NCBI GenBank assembly: GCA_947631215.1
Contig: CANRKN010000076.1
Coordinates: 1-10,178 of the forward strand
Origin: an uncultured Oscillospiraceae bacterium
Lineage (GTDB): Bacteria > Bacillota_A > Clostridia > Oscillospirales > Oscillospiraceae
Length of the DNA: 10,178 nt
Reading direction: 5' to 3'
The notes under the pieces are model-generated. The model was not told the DNA's origin. It ran no database searches and was given only the letters and a program-made list of their open reading frames with translations. This document shows positions 1 to 6,039 of the stretch, piece by piece; position 1 is the first letter of the stretch, and each line of letters starts with the position of its first letter. The position numbers and the translations under genes are program-made.

Positions 1-1122
1 GTAGTTGCCGGCCTCGGCGTACTCCTTGGCAGCGGTGGCGAACACGTTGGAGGTCTCCTTGGCAGCCTTGAAGGGGATGCCGCTGAAGTTGTCGTGCAGC
101 ATGGTGGTGCCCTCCTCAGAGGTCACGACCCAGTACAGGAAGTCCAGAGAGGCCTGGATGTCTTCCTCGGAAGCCTTGGCGTTGACAGCCCAGCAGTTCT
201 CGGTGCCGGAGTTCAGGCCGGCCTCGGACTCGCCGTCCACACCGCAGTAGATGGGGATCATGGTCAGGTCATCGGGGTTCATGCCGAACTTGCCGGTCAG
301 GTTGGCGAACTCCCAGTCGCCGTTCTGATAGAACACGGCCTTGCCTTGGCCGAACTCGGCCTCGGACTCGTCGCCGGTGCTGGTGGACAGGCTGGTGGGA
401 TCGGCGGCGGTGTCGGTGATGTACAGATCCCAGATGTTGCGGAAGTTGTCCAGATACGCGCCGGTGATCTCAGCGGGCAGAGAGCCCACACCCATGCCGG
501 CGTCCTTGTACTCATAGTACAGGGGGATGTTGGCCAGGTGGCCGGAGAAACGCCAGGAGGAGGAGCCGTCCAGGCCGGGAGCGGAGAAGGCGTCGAAGCC
601 CAGGGTGTCGGCGTTGGCATGGATGTCATCGGCCACGGCCTTCAGGGAGGCGAAGTCGGTGATCTCGTCCAGGGAGTGACCGGCCTGCTCCAGCAGAGCC
701 TTGTTCACGATGATGCCGAAGGACTCGTAGCAATAGCCCAGCGCCTTGGGGGCGCCGGCCTCGTCGGCGATGACGTAGTCGTCGTTGACGCGCTCTTCAA
801 ACACGGGAGTGCCGGTCAGGTCCAGAGCGTAATCGCCCCAGTCGGTCATGCCGGACAGGTTGCCGATATTGAAGATCGTGGGGGCCTCGGTCTTGGCCAT
901 CTCGGCGGTCAGGGTGTCGGAGTAGGTGCCGGAGGCGGCGGTGACGACCTTCACCTCGACGCCGGTCTGCTCGGTGTAGACCTTCGCCAGGTCCTGCCAG
1001 GCCTGATCGGCCTCGGGCTTGAAGTTCAGGTAGTACACGGAACCCCCGTCGGCGGCGAAGGCCACGGCGGACAGGCTCAGGCACATGACCAGGGCAAGGA
1101 TGAGTGCGAGCGCTTTTTTCAT
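1..1122 (-). CDS. ABC transporter extracellular solute-binding protein, sugar type (3' end cut by window edge)
   Basis: The gene reads from an ATG at 1120-1122 and stays open for 374 codons to the window edge, so the C-terminus is missing. Residues 1-23 are a signal peptide (MKKALAL..., hydrophobic core, ending AFA before ADGG). After it comes the start of a family 1 (carbohydrate) binding protein: a YYLNF strand, then QAWQDLAKVYTEQTGVEVKV and an alternating two-lobe pattern, with a later GKAVFYQNGDWE segment typical of sugar binders. It would capture a sugar or oligosaccharide outside the membrane and hand it to a permease pair, not visible here. The RBS AAAGGA lies 9 bases before the ATG. 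No lipobox cysteine is evident: Cys14 is preceded by Met, and the cleavage site is type I (AxA). Codon use is strongly restricted (GCC, CTG, GAC, GGC, TCC), suggesting high expression. It lies 60 bases downstream of the LacI-type gene on the same strand; a TATATT box at 1143-1148 could give it its own promoter, but no good -35 is seen. The substrate cannot be named. Confidence 0.93.
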   Translation of the reverse strand, partial: MKKALALILALVMCLSLSAVAFAADGGSVYYLNFKPEADQAWQDLAKVYTEQTGVEVKVVTAASGTYSDTLTAEMAKTEAPTIFNIGNLSGMTDWGDYALDLTGTPVFEERVNDDYVIADEAGAPKALGYCYESFGIIVNKALLEQAGHSLDEITDFASLKAVADDIHANADTLGFDAFSAPGLDGSSSWRFSGHLANIPLYYEYKDAGMGVGSLPAEITGAYLDNFRNIWDLYITDTAADPTSLSTSTGDESEAEFGQGKAVFYQNGDWEFANLTGKFGMNPDDLTMIPIYCGVDGESEAGLNSGTENCWAVNAKASEEDIQASLDFLYWVVTSEEGTTMLHDNFSGIPFKAAKETSNVFATAAKEYAEAGNY

Positions 1123-1182
1123 GGTGGGTATTCCTTTCATAAAATATATTTCACGCGGCGGAAAGCCGAAGTGATACGTGTT

Positions 1183-2205
1183 TTACGCGCCGATGGCGGC
1201 CACGGAGTCGCCGGGGCGGAGGGTGGTCTCCATGAGCACATGCCGGTGGGGGGCGGTGCCCTCGATGAGGCCGATGAGCATCCGGGCGCTCTCTAAAGCC
1301 ATCTCCTCGGCGGGCTGGCGCAATGTGGTGAGGGTGGGCACCGTGTAAGCGGAAAGCTCCATGCCGTCGATGGCGATGACGGAGCAGTCCTCCGGCACCC
1401 GCAGGCCCCGGTCCGTCAGGGCCTTGATGGCGGCGATGGCGATGGCGTCGGAGATGGCCAGGATGGCGGTGAACCGCGCGTCGGAGTCGATGAGACGCAT
1501 GGTGTAGTCGTAGGCCGCGTCCATGGCGTAATCGCCGGTGAATACGGCGAGGGAGGGGTCATAGTCCAGCCCTGCCTCCGCCAGGGCCCGTTTGTAGCCC
1601 TGGAACCGGAGCTGGCCGATGGAATAATCCGCCGGGTCGTCCAATATCATGGCGATGCGCCGGTGGCCTCTGTCCACCAGATACCGCACCGCCTTGGCAG
1701 CCTCGTCCTCGTCCCGGATGCTGACGGAGGAGTAGTCGTCCTCGGTGAGGTCCCCGAAGGTGTTGGTATAGGTGCAGCAGACGAAGGGCACGGTAAGCGG
1801 CTCCAGCTCCTCCTTCGTATAGTTGAACCGGCCGCCCAGGAAGATGACGCCCAGGAGCTTTTTTTCCCGCTCCAAAAGGGCCGCCGCCCGTATCTCGTCG
1901 GCCTGGGTGGAGATCTGGTGCAGGACCATGGTGTAGCCCTGGTCGTGTATCTCCCGGCCCAGGACCCGGATGATGGAGGACAGGAAGGGGTTATCCACGC
2001 CCCGGCTCACCACGCCGATGGCGGTGGAGCGGGTGGACACCAAGGTCCGGGCGCTGTTGTTGGGCACGAAGTGGAGAGCCTGGATGGCCTCGTTCACCTG
2101 GTCCCGCACCGCCGGGCTCACGTCCGGGTGGTCGTTCAATACCCTTGAGACCGTGCTGGTACTGACGCCGCAGTAGGCCGCGATATCCTTGATCGTCAAG
2201 GGCAT
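1183..2205 (-). CDS. LacI-family transcriptional regulator
   Basis: This is a 340-residue protein, the usual family length. Residues 5-24 form the LacI helix-turn-helix (IKDIAAYCGVSTSTVSRVLN). Residues 48-56 are the hinge helix (PNNSARTLV) with the leucine that normally enters the minor groove at a central CG. The rest is a periplasmic-binding-like effector domain (AIGVVSRG, IFLGGRF, VDRGHRRIAMI, GYKRALAEAGL, AIDGMEL, TTLRQP). Such proteins repress or activate sugar operons according to a bound sugar. The same-strand solute-binding gene 60 bases downstream makes that transporter its likely target, and probable autoregulation is suggested by operator-like sites in its own promoter. The ATG start fits the family N-terminus. 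The SD is strong (AAGGAGG) but ends only 2 bases before the ATG, which is unusually tight. No nearby alternative start would preserve the helix-turn-helix. The effector sugar is unknown. Confidence 0.95.
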   Translation of the reverse strand: MPLTIKDIAAYCGVSTSTVSRVLNDHPDVSPAVRDQVNEAIQALHFVPNNSARTLVSTRSTAIGVVSRGVDNPFLSSIIRVLGREIHDQGYTMVLHQISTQADEIRAAALLEREKKLLGVIFLGGRFNYTKEELEPLTVPFVCCTYTNTFGDLTEDDYSSVSIRDEDEAAKAVRYLVDRGHRRIAMILDDPADYSIGQLRFQGYKRALAEAGLDYDPSLAVFTGDYAMDAAYDYTMRLIDSDARFTAILAISDAIAIAAIKALTDRGLRVPEDCSVIAIDGMELSAYTVPTLTTLRQPAEEMALESARMLIGLIEGTAPHRHVLMETTLRPGDSVAAIGA

Positions 2206-2225
2206 GTCCTCCTTCCAAGGGGGCT

Positions 2226-2286
2226 GGAAACATTACCGGGAACGATTCCAGCGTCCTACATTGTGAAATATACACTAAACGTTACC
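2226..2286. promoter_or_regulatory. Candidate LacI-type operators (three related sites)
   Basis: Three 12-base sites share half-sites resembling the palindrome GGTAACGTTACC: GGAAACATTACC (2226-2237), GGGAACGATTCC (2238-2249, directly adjoining) and CTAAACGTTACC (2275-2286, inside the promoter spacer). A dyad around a central CG is typical of LacI-family operators. The first two lie in the transcribed leader of the regulator gene, the third between its -35 and -10. This pattern suggests autorepression. The match is imperfect and the sites were found by eye. Confidence 0.4.
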
Positions 2287-2296
2287 GTCCCGTCAA
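2267..2296 (-). promoter_or_regulatory. Promoter of the LacI-family gene
   Basis: On the minus strand TTGACG (2291-2296) is followed 18 bases later by TATATT (2267-2272). Both are one mismatch from the vegetative consensus. It points toward the regulator, leaving a leader of about 55 bases. The spacer contains the operator-like sequence CTAAACGTTACC, so a bound repressor would block RNA polymerase. Read by eye, not scored. Confidence 0.65.
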
Positions 2297-2302
2297 GGGG
2301 AA

Positions 2303-2324
2303 ATGTTGGCTAAATAACCAACAT
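2303..2324. repeat. Inverted repeat in the lacI/MATE divergent gap
   Basis: Perfect 7-base arms ATGTTGG (2303-2309) and CCAACAT (2318-2324) flank an 8-base AT-rich centre, just upstream of the lacI -35 box. A T-run follows at 2326-2331 on the plus strand, but no plus-strand gene lies upstream to terminate, so a protein-binding dyad is more likely than a terminator. The binding protein is unknown. Confidence 0.4.
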
Positions 2325-2473
2325 GTTTTTTAGTCGTTCTGCTAATGAGGTCGAAAATGGAGGCCGGGCGGGCCCATATTTTGGGGTCAGGGGTGAATTA
2401 TTGCACAAAATAGACGGGCTTGTTTTGTGAAAAATCATGAATTATTGAACTGGATTTATCCGAAACGGGCTAC

Positions 2474-2479
2474 TATAAT
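2474..2479 (+). promoter_or_regulatory. Putative -10 box for the MATE gene
   Basis: A perfect TATAAT sits 69 bases before the MATE start. No convincing -35 lies 16-18 bases upstream: TTGAAC at 2445-2450 is 23 bases away, too far for a standard sigma-70 spacing. Either the promoter is weak or activator-dependent, or the box is fortuitous. The rest of 2341-2548 holds no gene. It is AT-rich up to about 2480 and then GC-rich. Confidence 0.4.
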
Positions 2480-2548
2480 TTCCGTGACCTGCGGGGCGGG
2501 GGACCGCTCCGGCGGGCACAGCATCTTATCCTATCAGGAGGTCATTTC

Positions 2549-4000
2549 ATGACCAAAGACTTGACAAAAGGCGAGCCCATGAAGCTCATTCTGGGCTTTA
2601 CGATCCCCACGCTGCTGGGGCTGCTGTTCCAGCAGATGTATAACATGGTGGACACCCTCATCGTGGGCCGGCTCCTGGGGGCCAAGGCTCTGGCGGCCGT
2701 GGGCGCCACCGGGTCCATCAACTTCCTCATCATCGGCTTCGGCATGGGCATATGCAGCGGCTTTGCCATCCCCGTGGCCCGGGAGATGGGCGCCGGGGAG
2801 CACGGGCGCATGAGAAGCTACGTGATGAACGGGGCGTACATGTCCGCCGTCTTCGCCCTGGTGATGACCGTGGTGACCGGCCTTGCCTGCCGGGCCATCC
2901 TCACCGCCATGGGTACCCCGTCGGACATCTTCGCCGACGCGTACAATTATATATTTATCATCTTCATGGGCATTCCCGCCACATTTCTTTATAACCTGCT
3001 GGCGGGCGTCATCCGCTCCCTGGGCGACAGCCGCACGCCGGTGTACTTCCTGGCCATGTCCTCCATCCTCAACATCGGCCTGGACGTAGCGCTGATCCTC
3101 TGGGGCCACATGGGCGTGGCCGGGGCCGCGGTGGCCACGGTGGCGAGCCAGGCCCTGTCGGGACTTGCGTGCCTGGTGACCGTGCGGCGGAAGTTCCCCA
3201 TCCTCCGGGCCAGCCGGGAGGAGCGGCGGTTCAACGGCCGGCTCTGTAAGGACCTGTGCGCCATGGGCGTGCCCATGGGCCTTCAGTACTCCGTCACCGC
3301 CATCGGCTCCATCATCCTCCAGTCCGCCGTGAACGGCCTGGGCAGCCTCTGCGTGGCGGCCACGGCGGCCGGCGGCCGGTTGTACGGCTTTTTGGCCTGC
3401 CCCTTCGACGCCATGGGCGCCGCCATGGCCACCTACTGCGGCCAGAACGTGGGCGCAGCCAAGCTGGATAGGCTTGGAAAGGGCATCCGGGACTGCGCGC
3501 TGCTGGGGCTCATCTACTCCGTGGCCGCCTTCGGGGCCATGCTGGCCTTCGCGCCGGTGTGCGCGGCCTGGTTCATTGACCCCGCCCAGGAGGCGGAGGC
3601 CGCCTCCCTCATCCCCCTGGTGAGCCAGTATGTGCGCGTGAGCACCGGGTTCTTCTTCCCTCTGGCATTGGTGAACATCGTCCGCTTCGCCATCCAGGGC
3701 ATGGGCTACAGCGTGCTGGCCATCCTGTCCGGGGTGTTCGAGATGGTGGCCCGGGCGCTGGTGGGCGCCGTAGCCGTGCCCCTGTGGGGCTTTACGGCGG
3801 CCTGCTTCGCCTCCCCGGCGGCCTGGGTGATGGCGGACGCGTTCCTCATCCCCGCCTGCGTGATGTGCATCCGGCGGCTGCACCGCCAGCGGGAGCGCTT
3901 CGAGGTAGAGCACCACCGGCCCGTGCGGGAGTTCGTCCGCCGCCGGGACATCGACCACCTCTATCCCGCCCGCCTCCACCGTGACCGCCACGCGTCATAA
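2549..4000 (+). CDS. MATE-family multidrug/cation efflux protein
   Basis: This 483-residue membrane protein is of the multi-antimicrobial extrusion family, which exports drugs, toxins or metabolites in exchange for Na+ or H+. The N-half has the family opening (FTIPTLLGLLFQQMYNMVDT..IVGR, residues 17-41) and GATGSINFLIIGFGMGICSG. Around the middle is AGVIRSLGDSRTPVYFLAMS, and the C-half repeats the fold (MGVPMGLQYSVTAIGSIILQ, FDAMGAAMATYCGQNVGA, FAIQGMGYSVLAILSG). Hydrophobic stretches are compatible with the usual twelve helices. The start is fixed by AGGAGG at 2536-2541, 7 bases before the ATG. The family is usually about 440-460 residues. Here the extra length is a basic, His/Arg-rich cytoplasmic tail after roughly residue 448 (REFVRRRDIDHLYP...). 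It stands alone on the plus strand, divergent from the LacI gene and convergent with the M56 operon. The substrate cannot be inferred. Confidence 0.94.
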   Translation: MTKDLTKGEPMKLILGFTIPTLLGLLFQQMYNMVDTLIVGRLLGAKALAAVGATGSINFLIIGFGMGICSGFAIPVAREMGAGEHGRMRSYVMNGAYMSAVFALVMTVVTGLACRAILTAMGTPSDIFADAYNYIFIIFMGIPATFLYNLLAGVIRSLGDSRTPVYFLAMSSILNIGLDVALILWGHMGVAGAAVATVASQALSGLACLVTVRRKFPILRASREERRFNGRLCKDLCAMGVPMGLQYSVTAIGSIILQSAVNGLGSLCVAATAAGGRLYGFLACPFDAMGAAMATYCGQNVGAAKLDRLGKGIRDCALLGLIYSVAAFGAMLAFAPVCAAWFIDPAQEAEAASLIPLVSQYVRVSTGFFFPLALVNIVRFAIQGMGYSVLAILSGVFEMVARALVGAVAVPLWGFTAACFASPAAWVMADAFLIPACVMCIRRLHRQRERFEVEHHRPVREFVRRRDIDHLYPARLHRDRHAS

Positions 4001-4015
4001 GAGGATATATGAGAA

Positions 4016-4044
4016 GGGCCTGCCGCAAAACCCGCGGCAGGCCC
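4016..4044. terminator. Strong GC hairpin after the MATE gene
   Basis: A perfect 11-base stem (GGGCCTGCCGC, 4016-4026, pairing with 4034-4044) with a 7-base loop starts 15 bases after the MATE stop. Neither strand has a clean T-run after it (TACATATTAT on plus, TTCTCATAT on minus). It may therefore slow or end transcription from both convergent genes, or protect mRNA 3' ends, rather than act as a textbook terminator. Confidence 0.6.
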
Positions 4045-4055
4045 TACATATTATG

Positions 4056-4173
4056 GCCCCCTTGTGTAAAGGGGGCTGTCAGCGCGAAGCGCTGACTGAG
4101 GGATTGTTGCGTTACGGACGTTTACAACCCCTCCGCCTCGCTTCGCTCGGCACCTCCCCTTGCACAGGGGAGG
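4056..4173. repeat. Intergenic palindromic repeat (MITE/REP-like, about 118 bases)
   Basis: The element is bounded by two hairpins that are also rough inverted copies of each other. The left is GCCCCC(9-base loop)GGGGGC at 4056-4076. The right is CCTCCCC(TTGCACA)GGGGAGG at 4153-4173. Both carry a CCCCT...GTG..AAGGGG pattern when read inward. Inside lies a third perfect hairpin, TCAGCGC-GAA-GCGCTGA, at 4079-4095, followed by CTGAGGGATTG, an AT-richer centre, and a CTCGCTTCGCTC segment. No ORF of its own. The layout resembles short non-coding repeats scattered between genes in gut Clostridia, but copy number cannot be seen here. Confidence 0.65.
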
Positions 4174-4179
4174 CTTTTT
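4153..4179 (+). terminator. Rho-independent terminator at the right end of the repeat
   Basis: The 7-base stem CCTCCCC/GGGGAGG with loop TTGCACA is followed by C and then TTTTT at 4175-4179, a textbook plus-strand terminator. It would stop MATE transcripts 10 bases before the convergent M56 gene's stop codon. It is formed by the terminal hairpin of the palindromic repeat. Confidence 0.75.
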
Positions 4180-4189
4180 GATTCTACCC

Positions 4190-5548
4190 CTACTCCTCCA
4201 GCCGCTCCGTCAGGTCCGTGCCCTGGGCCAGCATGATGTCGCCGCTGCCGTCCACGGTTTTGGACACCAGCATGCCGTTTTCGATGTCCTCCAGGGTGTG
4301 CTCGTATATTTCAATAGCCTCGTCGATCTTCTCCTGGGTCCAGGTGAACCAGCCGTCGGTGTTGGTCCAGGCCCGCTGGCCCAGGCACGCCTGCAGGTCC
4401 TTCTTCTCCTGCTCCAGCCACACGGCATATTCCTCGGCGGTCCACCAATCCACTTCTACCGGGTCGATGAGCGCCTCGTACTCCTCCCGGGTCAGGGCGA
4501 TGGGCTCGCCGTCGGCCGTGTATACATAGACGGTCCCATCAGAGGCCGCCACCACGTCGCCGGTAAAGGTGCCGGGCGCGGCAGTGCCCTCCGGTTCCGC
4601 GGCGGTGGCAAACACCGCCCCTACGCCCAGCACCAGCGCCAGAGCCAGCAGGACGCTCCAAAACGATTTTTTCTTTATTTTCATAACAGCGTGTATCCTT
4701 TCTTCAATAGCGTTTCTGGAAAAGCCGCTGGCGGCGGCGTACCCGCCCCGGCGCTCCTCCATGTCCAGCAGCGTCCGGGCGTAGTCTTTCCGGGCCTCCC
4801 GGTCCAGGGACCGGACCACCGCCCGGTCGCAGCATATCTCCATATCCCGGCCCGCCAGCACCAGCATCAGCCACACCAGGGGGTTGAACCAGTGCAGGCA
4901 CGCCACCGCCGCTAAAATGAGCTTGAACGAAGCGTCAAAGCGGCGGATGTGGGCCATCTCATGGGCCAGCACAAAGGCCAGGGCCTTCTCATCCGCTCCG
5001 TCCATGGCGGCGGGCAGCAGGATCACAGGCCGCAGGACGCCGTAGGTCAGGGGCGCGGCTATCCTGTCCGACCGGCGCAATGACACCCGCCGGCGCAGGG
5101 GGTGGGCCGCGAGCCAGCCCAAGGCGTGACCATCTGCCACGGGTTCAGCCGTTCGAAAGGTCCGCCGGGCCCGGATGTAGGAGACGGCGAACACCGCCCC
5201 GCAGACGGCCATGCCCGCCAGCCACAGTACCGTCATTGCGGGGAAGGGCGAACCCCTGTCGGGGAGGGCGGAACCATGCATTATGTCAACTATCTGCGCC
5301 GCCTGTCCCGGCGGTGTAATGGCGGCGGGGACGGGTCCCGGCCCGGCGGTATGGGGCGCCAGCCGCCGCACCAGGGTGAACAAGCTGAACCGGAAGGGCA
5401 GGCGCACCGGCGCCGTCAGCCGCAGCACCGCCAGGGCCCACAGGGCCGTGAAGGTTCCCTGGGGCAGCCGGTTTTTTCCCAGCGCCCGGATAACGATGGC
5501 GGCCAAAATGACGGCCCCGCCCGCCAGGCTCATTTCCAGAAGGCTCAT
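4190..5548 (-). CDS. M56-family (BlaR1/MecR1-like) membrane metalloprotease, sensor/transducer
   Basis: This is a 452-residue integral membrane zinc protease paired with a BlaI repressor. The zinc motif is HEMAH at 196-200, and the third ligand region is RDMEICCD at 234-241, with Glu237 the likely ligand. Hydrophobic segments lie near 7-20, 35-48, 105-125, 206-232 and 296-314. Before the protease is the typical TYGVLRPVILLP (168-179). In the paradigm, signal perceived outside activates the protease and the repressor is removed. Here the part after the last helix (about 318-452) is an acidic, Trp/Glu-rich outer domain (DWWTAEEYAVWLEQEKKD) and not the penicillin-binding domain of true BlaR1, so the signal is probably not a beta-lactam. 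The start follows the BlaI stop by 4 bases, with AGGAG 7 bases before the ATG, indicating translational coupling. A Met at residue 6 is a less likely start. Confidence 0.92.
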   Translation of the reverse strand: MSLLEMSLAGGAVILAAIVIRALGKNRLPQGTFTALWALAVLRLTAPVRLPFRFSLFTLVRRLAPHTAGPGPVPAAITPPGQAAQIVDIMHGSALPDRGSPFPAMTVLWLAGMAVCGAVFAVSYIRARRTFRTAEPVADGHALGWLAAHPLRRRVSLRRSDRIAAPLTYGVLRPVILLPAAMDGADEKALAFVLAHEMAHIRRFDASFKLILAAVACLHWFNPLVWLMLVLAGRDMEICCDRAVVRSLDREARKDYARTLLDMEERRGGYAAASGFSRNAIEERIHAVMKIKKKSFWSVLLALALVLGVGAVFATAAEPEGTAAPGTFTGDVVAASDGTVYVYTADGEPIALTREEYEALIDPVEVDWWTAEEYAVWLEQEKKDLQACLGQRAWTNTDGWFTWTQEKIDEAIEIYEHTLEDIENGMLVSKTVDGSGDIMLAQGTDLTERLEE

Positions 5549-5552
5549 GGTC

Positions 5553-5906
5553 TCACTCCTGCTGGTCTATCCAGGCCCGGAGCCGGTTGATCTGCTCCTT
5601 CGACAGGGCCCTGCCCCCCAGCAGGGAGGCGAACAGCAGGTCCGGCGAGCCGTCGAACAGCTTCGTCATCAGCTCGCCTGCCTCCTCGGCGCGGACCTCG
5701 TCCTTGGATATGAGGGCGTGGCAGAGAAAGTTGGGCTCCGAGCGGCGGATGGCCCCCTTGGCGACGCATTTTTTGATGACTGTGTAGGTGGTGTTCATGT
5801 TCCAGCCGACGGACGCCGCCAGGATGTTGCTTATCTCCTTGGCGGTGGTGTCGCCGTTGCGCCACAGCACGTCCATCACCTTCAGCTCGGAGTCGAACAG
5901 CTTCAT
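5553..5906 (-). CDS. BlaI/MecI/CopY-family transcriptional repressor
   Basis: This 117-residue winged-helix repressor has the family opening (FDSELKVMDVLWRNGDTTAKEI), the recognition-helix region (NMNTTYTVIKKCVAKGAI) and a C-terminal dimerisation helix region (LSKEQINRLRAWIDQQ). The ATG at 5904-5906 is preferred: GGAAGGAAG precedes it at good spacing, and translation begins directly at the family N-terminus. An upstream in-frame GTG (5925-5927) would overlap the operator and consume the RBS. It heads a two-gene operon with the M56 protease, and two dyads upstream fit autorepression. It would bind DNA as a dimer and be relieved by the membrane protease. Further targets elsewhere in the genome are expected but cannot be seen. 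Confidence 0.93.
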   Translation of the reverse strand: MKLFDSELKVMDVLWRNGDTTAKEISNILAASVGWNMNTTYTVIKKCVAKGAIRRSEPNFLCHALISKDEVRAEEAGELMTKLFDGSPDLLFASLLGGRALSKEQINRLRAWIDQQE

Positions 5907-5925
5907 ATCGTGTACTTCCTTCCAC

Positions 5926-5969
5926 ACTATTGCAATAGTTTATATGTTCACACTATCACAATAGTGTGA
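5926..5969. promoter_or_regulatory. Twin BlaI-type operators
   Basis: Two dyads share ACTATNNCAATAGT. ACTATTGCAATAGT at 5926-5939 is a perfect 14-base palindrome. ACTATCACAATAGT at 5952-5965 sits inside a longer inverted repeat with 9-base arms (5948-5956 and 5961-5969). Their centres are 26 bases apart. One overlaps the -10 region and the other lies between the promoter and the blaI-type RBS, as expected for an autoregulated BlaI operon. Confidence 0.82.
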
Positions 5970-5978
5970 GTTTGTCAA
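5950..5978 (-). promoter_or_regulatory. Promoter of the BlaI/M56 operon
   Basis: On the minus strand a perfect TTGACA (5973-5978) is followed after 17 bases by TAGTGT (5950-5955), a poor -10 embedded in the operator dyad. The strong -35, weak -10 and overlapping operator suit a tightly repressed promoter. The exact -10 is uncertain. Confidence 0.55.
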
Positions 5979-5990
5979 CCCCATAAGCGC

Positions 5991-6025
5991 AAAAAAGAAC
6001 AGCCCCGTTTGTTGGGGCTGTTCTT
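5991..6025 (-). terminator. Rho-independent terminator of the fused ABC transporter gene
   Basis: On the minus strand a perfect 12-base stem (AAGAACAGCCCC pairing with GGGGCTGTTCTT; arms 6014-6025 and 5995-6006) with a 7-base loop runs directly into six T residues (complement of 5991-5996). It begins 14 bases after the transporter's corrected stop at 6040, and it separates that unit from the BlaI operon. Its position supports 6040 as the true end of the transporter gene. Confidence 0.92.
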
Positions 6026-6039
6026 CATCTGTTTTGGTA

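Noticed and set aside
94..1296. 400-codon plus-strand open frame opposite the solute-binding gene
   Set aside because: Gly/Val/His-rich antisense shadow of a GC-rich, codon-biased gene; no recognisable motifs.
2303..2331. Inverted repeat plus T-run read as a plus-strand terminator
   Set aside because: No plus-strand gene ends upstream; the LacI gene is transcribed away on the other strand. A protein-binding dyad fits better.
2534..3991. 485-codon minus-strand open frame opposite the MATE gene
   Set aside because: His/Gly/Glu-rich shadow translation; the plus strand encodes a clear MATE protein with a good RBS.
5907..5927. Upstream GTG start for the BlaI-type repressor
   Set aside because: It would overlap the first operator and use up the RBS, and the family N-terminus begins at the ATG at 5906.
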